From Acidobacteriota bacterium (GTDB taxonomy: Bacteria > Acidobacteriota > Vicinamibacteria > Fen-336), in assembly GCA_003222275.1 (NCBI GenBank), contig QHVJ01000115.1, positions 1 to 40,813 on the forward strand: a stretch of 40,813 bases of DNA. Reading direction: 5' to 3'. The first letter of the stretch is position 1. Each line of letters starts with the position of its first letter. This document shows, piece by piece, positions 8,476 through 16,795 of this stretch. The position numbers and the translations under genes were made by a program. The notes beneath the pieces were generated by a model. It had not been told where the DNA came from. It saw nothing but the letters and a program-made list of their open reading frames with translations, and did no database searches.

Positions 8476-8504
8476 CTGGGGGGCGCTAGCGGCGCGCCCC
8501 CCAG
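8476..8504 (+). terminator. GC-rich hairpin, terminator-like or repeat element
   Basis: Perfect 11-bp stem CTGGGGGGCGC / GCGCCCCCCAG with a 7-base loop, starting 2 bases after the SCP2 stop. No run of T follows, so intrinsic termination is not certain. The left half, with its leading TGAG, recurs at 31721-31750, so it may be a dispersed palindromic element. Confidence 0.5.
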
Positions 8505-8640
8505 GATCCGAGGTGCGACGCTGACGCGTCGCGTCGTATACGCGGGGTTGGCGCTCGTCTCGCTTCGCTCGACTTCGCGCCCCCCGCGCCCACCCGCTCG
8601 CTACGCGCGAGTGAATCGCGCTCCGCTCGCAGCTGTTGCT
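8505..8640. other. Non-coding stretch with imperfect palindromes
   Basis: No gene is seen. It is rich in small inverted repeats such as GCGACG...CGTCGC near 8516-8533 and alternating CGCTCG/CGAGCG-like words (for example around 8551-8580). It joins the hairpin at 8476-8504 to the purine/pyrimidine repeat at 8641-8699. The character is that of a mobile or decaying intergenic repeat rather than a gene. Confidence 0.45.
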
Positions 8641-8699
8641 CGTTGCCTCTCGTTCTTCTCTGCGGCCTCTGCGCGTCCTCTGCGGCCTCTGCGTTGAAA
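8641..8699 (-). repeat. CGCAGAGG-type short tandem repeat, copy A
   Basis: On the minus strand this starts TTTCAACGCAGAGG and continues as imperfect 9-11-base units around CGCAGAGG. It lies just downstream of the M16 gene stop on the same strand. A second copy with the same TTTCAACGC lead lies at 18689-18738 on the plus strand, again directly after a gene end. Function unknown. Confidence 0.6.
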
Positions 8700-8707
8700 G
8701 GGCAGCG

Positions 8708-10186
8708 CTACGGCATCTTCATCGTCAGCGGGTCGCGCAGCGGCAGCACCTTGACCTGGTGCTGCGGGGCGAGGTCCTCGAGCTTCACCGCGTGCTTGCC
8801 GTCCCCGAGGTCGATCTCCTTCTGGTTCCCCACGACGAGGACGGCGAGCTTCGAGGGATCGAGGTATTTCTGCGCCACCCGCTGCACGTCGGCGGCGGTG
8901 ACGGCGGCGATCCGCTCGCGATAGCGCGGCCAGTACGACGGGTCGCGCCCGGTGAACTCGTCGGAGGCGAAGATCGCCACCGTCTGCGCCTTCGAAGCGA
9001 ACGTGCTGGGCAGCGTCTCGATCAGGTTCTTCTTGATCGTGTCCAGCTCTTCCTCGCTCACCTGGCCCTCCCGCATCTTCCCGATCTCGTCGAGCACCAG
9101 CTGGAGAGCGTACGTCACCGTGCGGCTCTTCGACTGGAAGGCGGCGCGGAAGGCGCCCGGGTAGTAGATCCCGAAGCGGATGCCCGACCCCGCCGAGTAG
9201 GCGAGCCCCTCGTTGGAGCGGACGGTCCGCGTGATGCGCGAGGTGAACCCGCTGCCGCCGAGGATCTCGTTCATCACCTCCAGCGCGTAGATGTCGGGGT
9301 TGTCGCGCTTCACGGCGGGGAGCCCGAGAGAGACGCGGCCCTGGTTGACGTCCTTCTCGATCCGGTAGACGCCGGGGGCGGCGGGGGCGATCTCGGCCGG
9401 CACGGGGGGCACGGCCGGCTTCGGACCCGGCCAACCCGCAAGCGCCGCTTCCAGCTTGCGGACCATCTCCGGCCGGTCGAACGCGCCCGCCACCGCCGCG
9501 ATCATGCTGCCCGGGTGGAACCACTTCCGGTGGAAGGCGACGAGGTCGTCGCGGGTGATCGAGGAGATGGACGCGGCGGTGGGGAAGCGGTTCGTGAAGT
9601 GCTTCTCGCCGTAGAGGAGCACGTTCCACTCCCGGTGCTCGATGTCCCCCGAGTCGTCGTTGCGCTTCTTCATCTCCTGGAGCGTCTGCTCCTTCGCGAG
9701 CGCGAGCCGGTCCTCCTGGAAGCGCGGCTCCCGGAGCATCTCCACGAAGATCCGCAGCGACTCGTCGAGGTTGTCGGCCAGGCAGTTGAGGCCGGCCGAT
9801 CCCTGGGTGTCGCCGACGCCGGTCGATGCCTGGGCGGCCAGGAAGTCGAGCTTCTCGTCGAGCTGCTCGGCGGTGAGGATCCGGGTGCCCCCCCGGCGGA
9901 TCATGCTCCCGGTGAGCGCGGCGAGGCCCTCCTTGCCCGGCGGCTCGAGATAGCTCCCGGTCCGGATGAGGATCGAGAGGTTGACGAGGGGCAGGGTCCG
10001 GTCTTCGGCGATGTACACGACCATGCCGTTCTTGAGCGGCACCCGAGAGTCACCGGCGCGGGGCACCGTGAAATCGATCGGCTTGAAGGAGAGCTTCTCG
10101 GGGTGGTCGGGGATGGGCTGCGCGGCTGCGGGGAGAGCGAGCCCGGCGGCCACGGCGGCGGCCAGAGCGAGCCTCTTGGCGTTCAT
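8708..10186 (-). CDS. M16-family peptidase-like protein, HxxEH-less partner
   Basis: Periplasmic insulinase-fold protein, 492 residues, with an N-terminal signal (LALAAAVAAGLALPAAAQ). At the position where the zinc motif HxxEH belongs it reads GLAALTGSMIRRGGT, so it cannot bind zinc in the usual way. The second-half Arg/Tyr region RTVRSNEGLAYS is present, which in M16B heterodimers comes from the non-catalytic subunit. It starts 5 bases after the stop of the upstream M16 gene, so the two are expected to form an active/inactive pair. The open frame runs far upstream, but that stretch is antisense to nothing real and the ATG at 10186 gives the signal peptide. Confidence 0.9.
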   Translation of the reverse strand: MNAKRLALAAAVAAGLALPAAAQPIPDHPEKLSFKPIDFTVPRAGDSRVPLKNGMVVYIAEDRTLPLVNLSILIRTGSYLEPPGKEGLAALTGSMIRRGGTRILTAEQLDEKLDFLAAQASTGVGDTQGSAGLNCLADNLDESLRIFVEMLREPRFQEDRLALAKEQTLQEMKKRNDDSGDIEHREWNVLLYGEKHFTNRFPTAASISSITRDDLVAFHRKWFHPGSMIAAVAGAFDRPEMVRKLEAALAGWPGPKPAVPPVPAEIAPAAPGVYRIEKDVNQGRVSLGLPAVKRDNPDIYALEVMNEILGGSGFTSRITRTVRSNEGLAYSAGSGIRFGIYYPGAFRAAFQSKSRTVTYALQLVLDEIGKMREGQVSEEELDTIKKNLIETLPSTFASKAQTVAIFASDEFTGRDPSYWPRYRERIAAVTAADVQRVAQKYLDPSKLAVLVVGNQKEIDLGDGKHAVKLEDLAPQHQVKVLPLRDPLTMKMP

Positions 10187-10191
10187 GGCGG

Positions 10192-11940
10192 TCACTTCTT
10201 TCCGCTCTCGAGGGCGGCCAGGCGCTCCTGGGCCCGCTTCACGATCAGCTCCACGGCGGCCTTCATCTCCGGCGGGGCCTGTCCGGCCGCAGCCTGCATG
10301 CGGGCGATGCCCTCGCGTAGCTTGGCGGGGTCGGTCTCGGCGAGGATCCGCTGCAGGTTCTGCTTCACCATCACCTGCGCCTCGGGGGTCAATGAGGCCA
10401 GCTCCGGGTCCTCGGGCGGCGCGCCCTCCTTGCGCAGGAAGACGCCCACGGTGCGGTTCTCCCTGGTGAAGTACTGGCCGGCCGCGCGCTGGAGGTCCGC
10501 CGCGGTGACGGCCTCGACCTGGTCCGCGTACGTGTTGATGTACCTCCAGTCGCCGAGACCATCGTAGAAAAGGAGCTGGACCGCGATGGAGAAAGGCGCC
10601 GACAGGCGGCGGTACGCGTTGGCTTTGGCCTGGTTCTTGACCTTCTGCAGCTCCTCGGCGGGGACCGGCTCGTTCTTGAGCTTGTCGATCTCGTCGTAGA
10701 GGGCCTGCTCGACCGTCGAGGGTTCCTTGCCGTCCTTCGCGACCGCCTCCACCTGGATCACGCCGGCATACTTCTTGGAGTCGACCGAGGCCGAGACCTC
10801 GTTGGCGAGCTGCTTGCCGATCACCAGGCCCTTGTAGAGCCGTCCCGTGCGGCCGGACAGCACGTCGGTGAGCACGTCGAGCACGCTGAAGTCCCGGTGG
10901 ACGAAAGGCACCCCGTGCCAGGAGATGCGCACCGTGGGAGAGGTCTCGGCTTCCGCGTTGTAGCGTTTCTCGCCGAGCTGCTTCGGCTCGAGCGTCACGA
11001 CCGGCGGCGGGTCCTTCGGCCCGCGGGGGATGCGGCCGAAGTAGCGCTCGAGCAGCGGCCGCACCTCGGCGACCTTCACGTCCCCCACGATCACGCCGGT
11101 GAGGTTGTTGGGCGCGTAGTACGTGGCGAAGTACGCGTCGGCCTCCGCCTTGCTGATGGAGGGGATGTCCGACGGCCAGCCCACCACCGGCCACTTGTAG
11201 GGATGCGCCTCCCAGATGAGGGCGTTGAAGGCCTCGTCGTACTTGCCGAGAGGGGTCGACTCCGTGCGCATCCGGCGCTCCTCGAACACCACGTCGCGCT
11301 CGGAGTAGAACTCGCGGAAGACCGGGTTCAGGAGCCGATCCGACTCCAGCCACGCCCACAGCTCCAGGCGGTTGCTCGGCAGGCGGATGAAGTAGACGGT
11401 CATGTCCTCGTTGGTGAAGGCGTTGAGGTTCTCGCCTCCATTCTTGGTGTAGATCTGGTCCAGCTGGTCCTTGATGACGATCTGCCGTTGCTGCGCCACC
11501 AGCTCGTCGAAGCGCTTCTGCAGCTCGCGATAGCGCGGCGTCCAGCTCTCGGGCTTCTGCAGGTCGTCGATCTCACCCCGCCGCAGCTTCGCGCGCATCA
11601 CGTCCATCTCCCGGCGCACGTCTTCCTGGACCTTCTCCTGCTCGTCGATGATGCGCAGGTCGGCCTGGATGTCCTTGGTCCCGATCGTCTTGGTCCCCTT
11701 GAACATCATGTGCTCGAAGAGATGGCTGATGCCGGTGATCCCCTCCCGCTCGTTGACCGATCCGACGTGCGCCAGCCAGCCCGCGGCCAGCGTGGGCGAC
11801 TCGTGGCGCTCGAAGAGCAGGAACCGCATCCCGTTGGAGAGCGCCAGCTCCTGGACGTCGATGCGCGGCTTCTCGGCGGCGGTGAGAAGGACCGGAAACA
11901 GAAGGAGGAGGGCGGCGCCGAAGCGCCGGAAGGTGTTCAT
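10192..11940 (-). CDS. M16-family zinc metallopeptidase, catalytic partner
   Basis: Secreted or periplasmic insulinase-family peptidase of 582 residues with signal peptide FGAALLLLFPVLLTAA. The inverted zinc motif is H73-L-F-E76-H77 in ISHLFEHMMFKGT; the third ligand is expected in SERDVVFEERRMR. Between them sits an insert of about 80 residues rich in charged helix (about 85-165), typical of one subgroup. It is first in a two-gene operon with the HxxEH-less partner. The start at 11940 has an AAGAGG ribosome binding site; the much longer open frame upstream is antisense to the TolC gene. The C-terminal 50 residues are helical and charged. Confidence 0.92.
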   Translation of the reverse strand: MNTFRRFGAALLLLFPVLLTAAEKPRIDVQELALSNGMRFLLFERHESPTLAAGWLAHVGSVNEREGITGISHLFEHMMFKGTKTIGTKDIQADLRIIDEQEKVQEDVRREMDVMRAKLRRGEIDDLQKPESWTPRYRELQKRFDELVAQQRQIVIKDQLDQIYTKNGGENLNAFTNEDMTVYFIRLPSNRLELWAWLESDRLLNPVFREFYSERDVVFEERRMRTESTPLGKYDEAFNALIWEAHPYKWPVVGWPSDIPSISKAEADAYFATYYAPNNLTGVIVGDVKVAEVRPLLERYFGRIPRGPKDPPPVVTLEPKQLGEKRYNAEAETSPTVRISWHGVPFVHRDFSVLDVLTDVLSGRTGRLYKGLVIGKQLANEVSASVDSKKYAGVIQVEAVAKDGKEPSTVEQALYDEIDKLKNEPVPAEELQKVKNQAKANAYRRLSAPFSIAVQLLFYDGLGDWRYINTYADQVEAVTAADLQRAAGQYFTRENRTVGVFLRKEGAPPEDPELASLTPEAQVMVKQNLQRILAETDPAKLREGIARMQAAAGQAPPEMKAAVELIVKRAQERLAALESGKK

Positions 11941-11998
11941 GGCGTTGAACCTCTTTCGGGATGAGGAGGATCCGAGATTACCACGCTCCCGCCGCGAT

Positions 11999-12027
11999 TT
12001 GACGGGGCCCCTCGGCGGGCCTAATCT
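11999..12027 (+). promoter_or_regulatory. Sigma70-like promoter for the efflux operon
   Basis: TTGACG at 11999-12004 and TAATCT at 12022-12027 are separated by 17 bases, the best promoter match in the window. Transcription would start near 12034, only about 3 bases before the GTG at 12037, so the messenger would be nearly leaderless. Confidence 0.5.
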
Positions 12028-12036
12028 GTGGCTCCC

Positions 12037-13491
12037 GTGGGGATCTGGCGGGTCGCCGTGTCGGCGGGCGCGCTGAGTCTCCTCCTGACGAGTGCCGGGG
12101 CGCAGGAGCCTCCTCCCTCCGAGGACGAGCCCGCGGCGGCGGCGGAGGAGGTGGTGGGTGCTGCCCCGGGAGTGCCCACGGTGAGCCTGGCCCAGGCGGT
12201 GGGCGTCGCCCTCGAGAAGAACTACGGGCTCCTCTCCTCGGCCGACAGCCTCCAGTCCGCGCGCATCAACTACTCGGCGGCCCGCGCCCAGTTCTATCCG
12301 CAGCTGGTCCCGAGCTACTCGCGGGCCTCGGGAGAGTCGAGCTTCGCGCTGGAGGCTTCCCAGCGCCTGCCGTGGACGGGCGGCTCGCTGAGCGCGTCGG
12401 CCCTCATGCGCTCGCTGCCGGGCACGGACCTGGCCGTCACCCGCTCCACCGGCATGCAGTTCGTGCTGCGCCAGCCTCTCCTGCGCGGGTTCGGTCCCAA
12501 CGCCGCGCACTACGGGCTCCGCAACAGCCGGCGGGCCCAGCAGGCGCAAGAGAGATCGTACGAGCTGGGCCGCCAGCGGCTGGCGGTGGACGTGGCCCGC
12601 AGCTTCTACCAGATCGTGCAGCAGCGTCAGCTCCTCGCGGTGTCGCGCCAGAGCCTCAAGCGCAGCGAGAGCCTGCTCAAGGCCTCCGAGGCGCGGCTGG
12701 CGGTGGGGCTGGTGAGCAAGCTCGACGTCTTCCGCGCCGAGCTGCAGAGCTCGCAGGCCCAGGACGCCATGGTCCGCTCGCAGGCCGCGCTCGAGACCGC
12801 CCTCGAGCAGTTCCGCGTCTTCCTGGGCCTCTCGCCCACGGAGCCCCTCGAGCCGGAGGCGGTGGACCTGCGCGAAGAGCTCGCGGGAGAAGCGGAGTCT
12901 CTGGACGCCCTTCTCGACCGGGCGCGGTCCCGCCGGCTCGAGCTCCAGGAGGGCCGCGATCAGATCGACGACGCGCAACGGTCGGCGTCCCTCGCCCGGC
13001 AGAACCTCCTCCCCCAGCTCGACCTGAACCTCGGCTTCACCCAGGGCGGGCTCGGCACCACCTTCAGCAACGCCTTCACCTCCGACCGGCGGGTCGACGT
13101 GTTCCTCAGCGCGTCCTATCCGGTCGAGCGCTCCAGCGAGCGGGCGAGCAAGGCGGTGGCGGAGATCGAGGTCGCGGCGCGCTCGCGGAGCGTGCGCCAG
13201 CAGGAGCTGCAGGTGGAGGGGGAGGTGCGGGCGGCGCTGCGCGAGCTGGAGCGCATCCGCAAGAGCGTCGACCTGCAGAAGAAGGGGGTACAGGTGGCCG
13301 AGCAGCAGCGGCGCCTGGCCACCCTGCGCTACCAGCGCGGCCTCGCCTCCAACTTCGACGTGGTCGACGCCGAGGGCAGCCTGGTGCTCGCCCGCAGCGC
13401 GCTCGTGAACCTCCTCACGAGCTATCAGGTTGCCCGCATCGAGCTGATGCGCGTCACCGGCGGCCTCGACGTCGACACGGAGTTCAAGTGA
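12037..13491 (+). CDS. TolC-family outer membrane efflux protein
   Basis: Outer-membrane channel of a tripartite export system, 484 residues from this GTG. Signal sequence VSAGALSLLLTSAGAQ, then the two repeated outer-membrane-efflux regions: SLAQAVGVALEKNYGLLSS (about 47-65) and a long helical hairpin, and a second copy beginning near LLDRARSRRLELQEGRDQIDDAQRSASLARQNLLPQLDLNLGF. The GTG at 12028 is in frame too but would lie upstream of the predicted transcription start. The stop overlaps the adaptor start (GTGA), so export partners are co-translated. Confidence 0.9.
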   Translation: MGIWRVAVSAGALSLLLTSAGAQEPPPSEDEPAAAAEEVVGAAPGVPTVSLAQAVGVALEKNYGLLSSADSLQSARINYSAARAQFYPQLVPSYSRASGESSFALEASQRLPWTGGSLSASALMRSLPGTDLAVTRSTGMQFVLRQPLLRGFGPNAAHYGLRNSRRAQQAQERSYELGRQRLAVDVARSFYQIVQQRQLLAVSRQSLKRSESLLKASEARLAVGLVSKLDVFRAELQSSQAQDAMVRSQAALETALEQFRVFLGLSPTEPLEPEAVDLREELAGEAESLDALLDRARSRRLELQEGRDQIDDAQRSASLARQNLLPQLDLNLGFTQGGLGTTFSNAFTSDRRVDVFLSASYPVERSSERASKAVAEIEVAARSRSVRQQELQVEGEVRAALRELERIRKSVDLQKKGVQVAEQQRRLATLRYQRGLASNFDVVDAEGSLVLARSALVNLLTSYQVARIELMRVTGGLDVDTEFK

Positions 13492-15116
13492 GCACCTTCC
13501 CCGGCGTCCTCGGCGGGGAGCGCTTCGCGCGCGTGCTCCTCCGGGCGCGGTTGCGCGCGGTGGGCGCGGCGCGCTCGATGGCGGCGGAGGCCCGAAGCTG
13601 GCGGCGCCGGGACGCGTGGACGCGGGAAAGCCTGCGCTCGGCGGTCGCCGCGGCCCGCCGCCGGCCCGGGCGGGTGGCCGTGGCCGTGACCGCGCTCGCG
13701 GCCGTCGCCGTCCTCCCCGCGCTCCTCCTGACGGGCGGCGACCCGCCGGGCGTGTCGGCGGCCGAGGTCCAGGGCGGCGTGTTCCGCGTGTCGATCGTCG
13801 AGGCGGGGACCCTGCAGGCACTGCGCTCGGTGACCTACGCCTCGGCCATCCAGAGCAACCAGGCGAAGATCGTGGCCCTGGCCCCCGAGGGAAAGCTCGT
13901 GCAAAAGGGCGATCTCCTCATCCTCTTCGATGGCGCGCCCTTCGAGGAGGAGATCCGCCGGAGCCAGGCCCAGCTCGCCCAGGCCCAGGCCGACCTCGCC
14001 AAGGCCCGCGAAGACCTGAAGCTCCAGGTGATCCAGAACCAGGAGGACCTGGCCACGGCCCGCCAGAAGGTGGAGCGGAGCGGCCTCGAGCTGAAGGACG
14101 TGCAGGAAGGCAAGGGGAAGCTCCGCGAAGAAGAGGCCGCGGCGGCGGTGGCCAACGCGGAGCGCGAGCTGCAGAAGGCCATCGGAGCGCTCGAGGACCT
14201 GAGGCCCCTGCTTTCGGAGGGATTCATCACGAAGCAGGAGCTTGAGCGCGCCGAGCAGGCGGTGGCCCGCGCCCGCGACGACCTGACCCTCGCCCAGCGC
14301 CGGCGCGATTCCCTCGTCCAGTTCGGCCGCCCGCTCGAGCTGTCGCAGGCCCGCTCGGACGCCACGCTCACCAAGGAGAGCCTGCGCCAGCTGGAGTCGG
14401 CGGCCGCCTACCGGCTGCAGCAGAAGCAGGCCGCCATCGCCGCCGCCGACAGCCGCATCCAGGAGTCGGCGAGCAAGCTGGCCCAGGCGCAGCAGCAGCT
14501 CGCCCGCACCGAGGTGCGCGCCGACGTGTCGGGCATCGTGGTCTACCGCGAGGTCTTCTTCGGCTCCGAGCAGCGCAAGCCGCAGGTGGGCGACCAGGTG
14601 TGGGCGAACCAGCCGTTGCTCATCCTCCCCGACATCTCGAAGATGGTCGTGGAGACGCGCGTGCGGGAGACCGACATCCACAAGGTCGAGCGCAACCAGG
14701 GCGTGAAGGTGCGCGTGCAGGCGTACCCGGACCTGAAGCTCACCGGCGTCGTGACGCTGGTGGGGACGCTCGCCCAGGAAGAAAAGGATCGCCGGGGCGC
14801 GAAGTTCTTCGGGGTGACGATCCAGATCGACGGGGCGGACCCGCGGCTGCGTCCCGGGATGACGGCGCAGGTGGAGATCGAGGTCGAAGAGCGGCCGCGC
14901 GCGCTCTTCGTGCCGCTGCAGGCGGTGTTCGAGAAGGAGGGCCGCAGCGTCTGCTACGTCGTCCACCGCGGCCGGCTGCAGGCCCAGGACGTGGTCACCG
15001 GCCCGTCCAATCAGGACTTCGTCGTGATCGACAAGGGTCTCCGCGAAGGGGACCGAGTCGCGCTACGGGACCCCGGGGCCCCTCCCACGGACTTCGGATC
15101 ACTGACCTCACCATAG
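13488..15116 (+). CDS. HlyD/RND-type periplasmic adaptor (membrane fusion protein)
   Basis: Adaptor joining an inner-membrane pump to the TolC protein, 542 residues from the coupled GTG. Layout: about 65 Arg/Ala-rich residues, one membrane helix (about 66-85, VAVTALAAVAVLPALLLTG), a lipoyl/barrel half (IVALAPEGKLVQKGDLLILFD), a very long coiled-coil hairpin (about 150-345), the second barrel half TEVRADVSGIVVYREVFFG, then a beta-barrel and membrane-proximal domain ending RPGMTAQVEIEV. The long cytoplasmic N-terminal extension is unusual; an in-frame ATG at 13578 would shorten it. The next gene starts 13 bases later. Confidence 0.9.
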   Translation: MSTFPGVLGGERFARVLLRARLRAVGAARSMAAEARSWRRRDAWTRESLRSAVAAARRRPGRVAVAVTALAAVAVLPALLLTGGDPPGVSAAEVQGGVFRVSIVEAGTLQALRSVTYASAIQSNQAKIVALAPEGKLVQKGDLLILFDGAPFEEEIRRSQAQLAQAQADLAKAREDLKLQVIQNQEDLATARQKVERSGLELKDVQEGKGKLREEEAAAAVANAERELQKAIGALEDLRPLLSEGFITKQELERAEQAVARARDDLTLAQRRRDSLVQFGRPLELSQARSDATLTKESLRQLESAAAYRLQQKQAAIAAADSRIQESASKLAQAQQQLARTEVRADVSGIVVYREVFFGSEQRKPQVGDQVWANQPLLILPDISKMVVETRVRETDIHKVERNQGVKVRVQAYPDLKLTGVVTLVGTLAQEEKDRRGAKFFGVTIQIDGADPRLRPGMTAQVEIEVEERPRALFVPLQAVFEKEGRSVCYVVHRGRLQAQDVVTGPSNQDFVVIDKGLREGDRVALRDPGAPPTDFGSLTSP

Positions 15117-15129
15117 GCGCGGGGTCCCC

Positions 15130-16794
15130 TTGTCCAACCTCGCCCTCACGTGTCCCTCCTGTGGGCAGCAGATCCCTGCATCGGTGGGCGAGTGCCTGTT
15201 CTGCCCGCCGTCGCCGTCGAGCCGGTCGTCCGTGAGCCCCAACCCGTTCTCGCCGTCGCCCGTCGCCAGCGATCAGCCCACTCCGGCGCAGCTGCTTCTC
15301 GTCGCGGAGGAGTGCCTCGCCCGCGCCCAGCCCGGCAAGGCCGCGGAGCTGGCCGCGCGGGCGCTCGCGGTGCGGCCCGACAGCCTGGAGGCGAAGGCGG
15401 TCGCGGATCGCGCCCGCCGTCTCCTCGCCCGGCAGCGGCGGCGCGGGCGGCAGGAGGAACGGCTCAAGGAGGCGCAGGCCCTCCTCGAAGCCGGCGATTC
15501 CGGGGGCGCGGAAAAGCTCGTAGCCTCGGTCTTGAAGCGGATGCCGGGCCACCCGGAGGCCCTCGCCCTTTTCGCGCGGCTGAAAGGGCAGCGGCTCGCG
15601 CGTGGCGACGCCGAGGCGGAAGCGGAGCAGGAGCTGGCGCGCATGGCGCACGGCCAGGCGCAGCGCGCGGCCGAGGCGGCGCGATCGGCGCGCCGCGCCG
15701 GCTGGGACCGCAAGGCAATGCTCGCCCTCCGGCGGGGATTGCGGCTCGCCCCCGACGACCCCGACCTCCTCGGGCTGCTCCGGGAGACCGAGCATGCGCT
15801 CGGCGAGCAGGATCGAGCCGGGGCAAGACGGCGAGCGGGCAACGCCCAAGTCCGCGCGGCCCTCGACAAGCTGAAGGAGGGCCGGCTCGAAGAAAGCCTC
15901 GCCTCGCTGCGCTCGCTCCTGCGCCAGGATCCCGACCACGCCCGCGCCCAGGCCGCGGTCGAGGAGGTGAGGCGCGCCTGGCTGGCGCGCATACCGGTCC
16001 CGCCGCCGCCCGCGGTGACGGCCCGCCCTCCAGCGGCGGCCGTGACTCCCCGTACGCCGCCGGCATCTCCCGCTCCGCCGCCGCCCGCCGCGGCCCCGTT
16101 GCCGGCCGTTGCGCGCGCGGCCCCCGTCGTCCGCGCGCCGGCGCCGCGCCCCCATGCGATCGCCATGCCCTCGCCGGCCGTCCCCACCACGCCGCGCTCC
16201 CACGATTACGACGCGCCGCGGCGGCCGCTCACCAGCGCCGCCGCCCCGCCCCCGGCCGAGATCGCGCGACGACCACGCCGGGGCACGCCGCTGCTCCTCG
16301 TGCTCGCCTCCGCCGCCCTGGTGATAGGGCTGCTCGCCGTGCTCACGACCCGTCCGCCGAAGCGGGCCGTTTCGAGCGCGGCGCCGGCGGCCGCGTCGGC
16401 CGCGCCGCGCGTGACCGGACCCTCGACGACGCCCCCGCCCATCGGCCCGCTCGCCGCCGCCGATCCCGACGTCCGGGAGGCGGTGGAGACCACGCTGGCC
16501 GCCTACGCCCGCGCGTTGGAGACGCAGGACGCCGTCCTGCTGTCCCGCGCCCGGCCGGATCTCACGGGCGCGGAGCGCGAGCGGCTGCTGGCTCCCTTCC
16601 GCGGAGCGATCAACGTCGCCACCGACCTGCGGGTGCTGGACGTGATCCCGAGCCGCGGCGCGGTGGTCGTGCCGGTGCTGCGCACGGACGTGATCGTCGG
16701 CGGTCGTGGTGCGCCGACGGCGCCGGTGGAGGAGACGCTGCGCTTCGAGCGGCGTGACGGCGCCTGGCGCCTCGCCGCCGGCTCCGCTCGCTGA
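15130..16794 (+). CDS. Unrecognised zinc-ribbon, helical-repeat, single-TM protein
   Basis: I do not recognise a named family for this 554-residue protein. It begins with a treble-clef type zinc ribbon CPSCGQQ...CLFCPP (residues 8-26). Residues about 50-285 are alpha-helical with TPR-like spacing (AAELAARALAVRPDSLEAKAV; LASLRSLLRQDPDHARAQAAV). About 110 Pro/Ala-rich residues follow, then one membrane helix (TPLLLVLASAALVIGLLAVLT, near 395-415) and a C-terminal domain (about 445-554) resembling NTF2-like folds. So the repeats face the cytoplasm and the last domain the periplasm. It lies inside the efflux operon: 13 bases after the adaptor and 1 base before the ATPase. TTG start; no other in-frame start is available near it. 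Confidence 0.75.
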   Translation: MSNLALTCPSCGQQIPASVGECLFCPPSPSSRSSVSPNPFSPSPVASDQPTPAQLLLVAEECLARAQPGKAAELAARALAVRPDSLEAKAVADRARRLLARQRRRGRQEERLKEAQALLEAGDSGGAEKLVASVLKRMPGHPEALALFARLKGQRLARGDAEAEAEQELARMAHGQAQRAAEAARSARRAGWDRKAMLALRRGLRLAPDDPDLLGLLRETEHALGEQDRAGARRRAGNAQVRAALDKLKEGRLEESLASLRSLLRQDPDHARAQAAVEEVRRAWLARIPVPPPPAVTARPPAAAVTPRTPPASPAPPPPAAAPLPAVARAAPVVRAPAPRPHAIAMPSPAVPTTPRSHDYDAPRRPLTSAAAPPPAEIARRPRRGTPLLLVLASAALVIGLLAVLTTRPPKRAVSSAAPAAASAAPRVTGPSTTPPPIGPLAAADPDVREAVETTLAAYARALETQDAVLLSRARPDLTGAERERLLAPFRGAINVATDLRVLDVIPSRGAVVVPVLRTDVIVGGRGAPTAPVEETLRFERRDGAWRLAAGSAR

Positions 16795-16795
16795 G

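Noticed and set aside
8505-8640. Possible small RNA gene in the palindrome-rich gap
   Set aside because: Hairpins are imperfect, there is no promoter or terminator pair, and no RNA family is recognised.
10192-13821. A 1209-codon open frame on the minus strand
   Set aside because: Only the last 582 codons (the M16 peptidase from 11940) are real; the rest is antisense to TolC and the adaptor and has shadow-frame composition.
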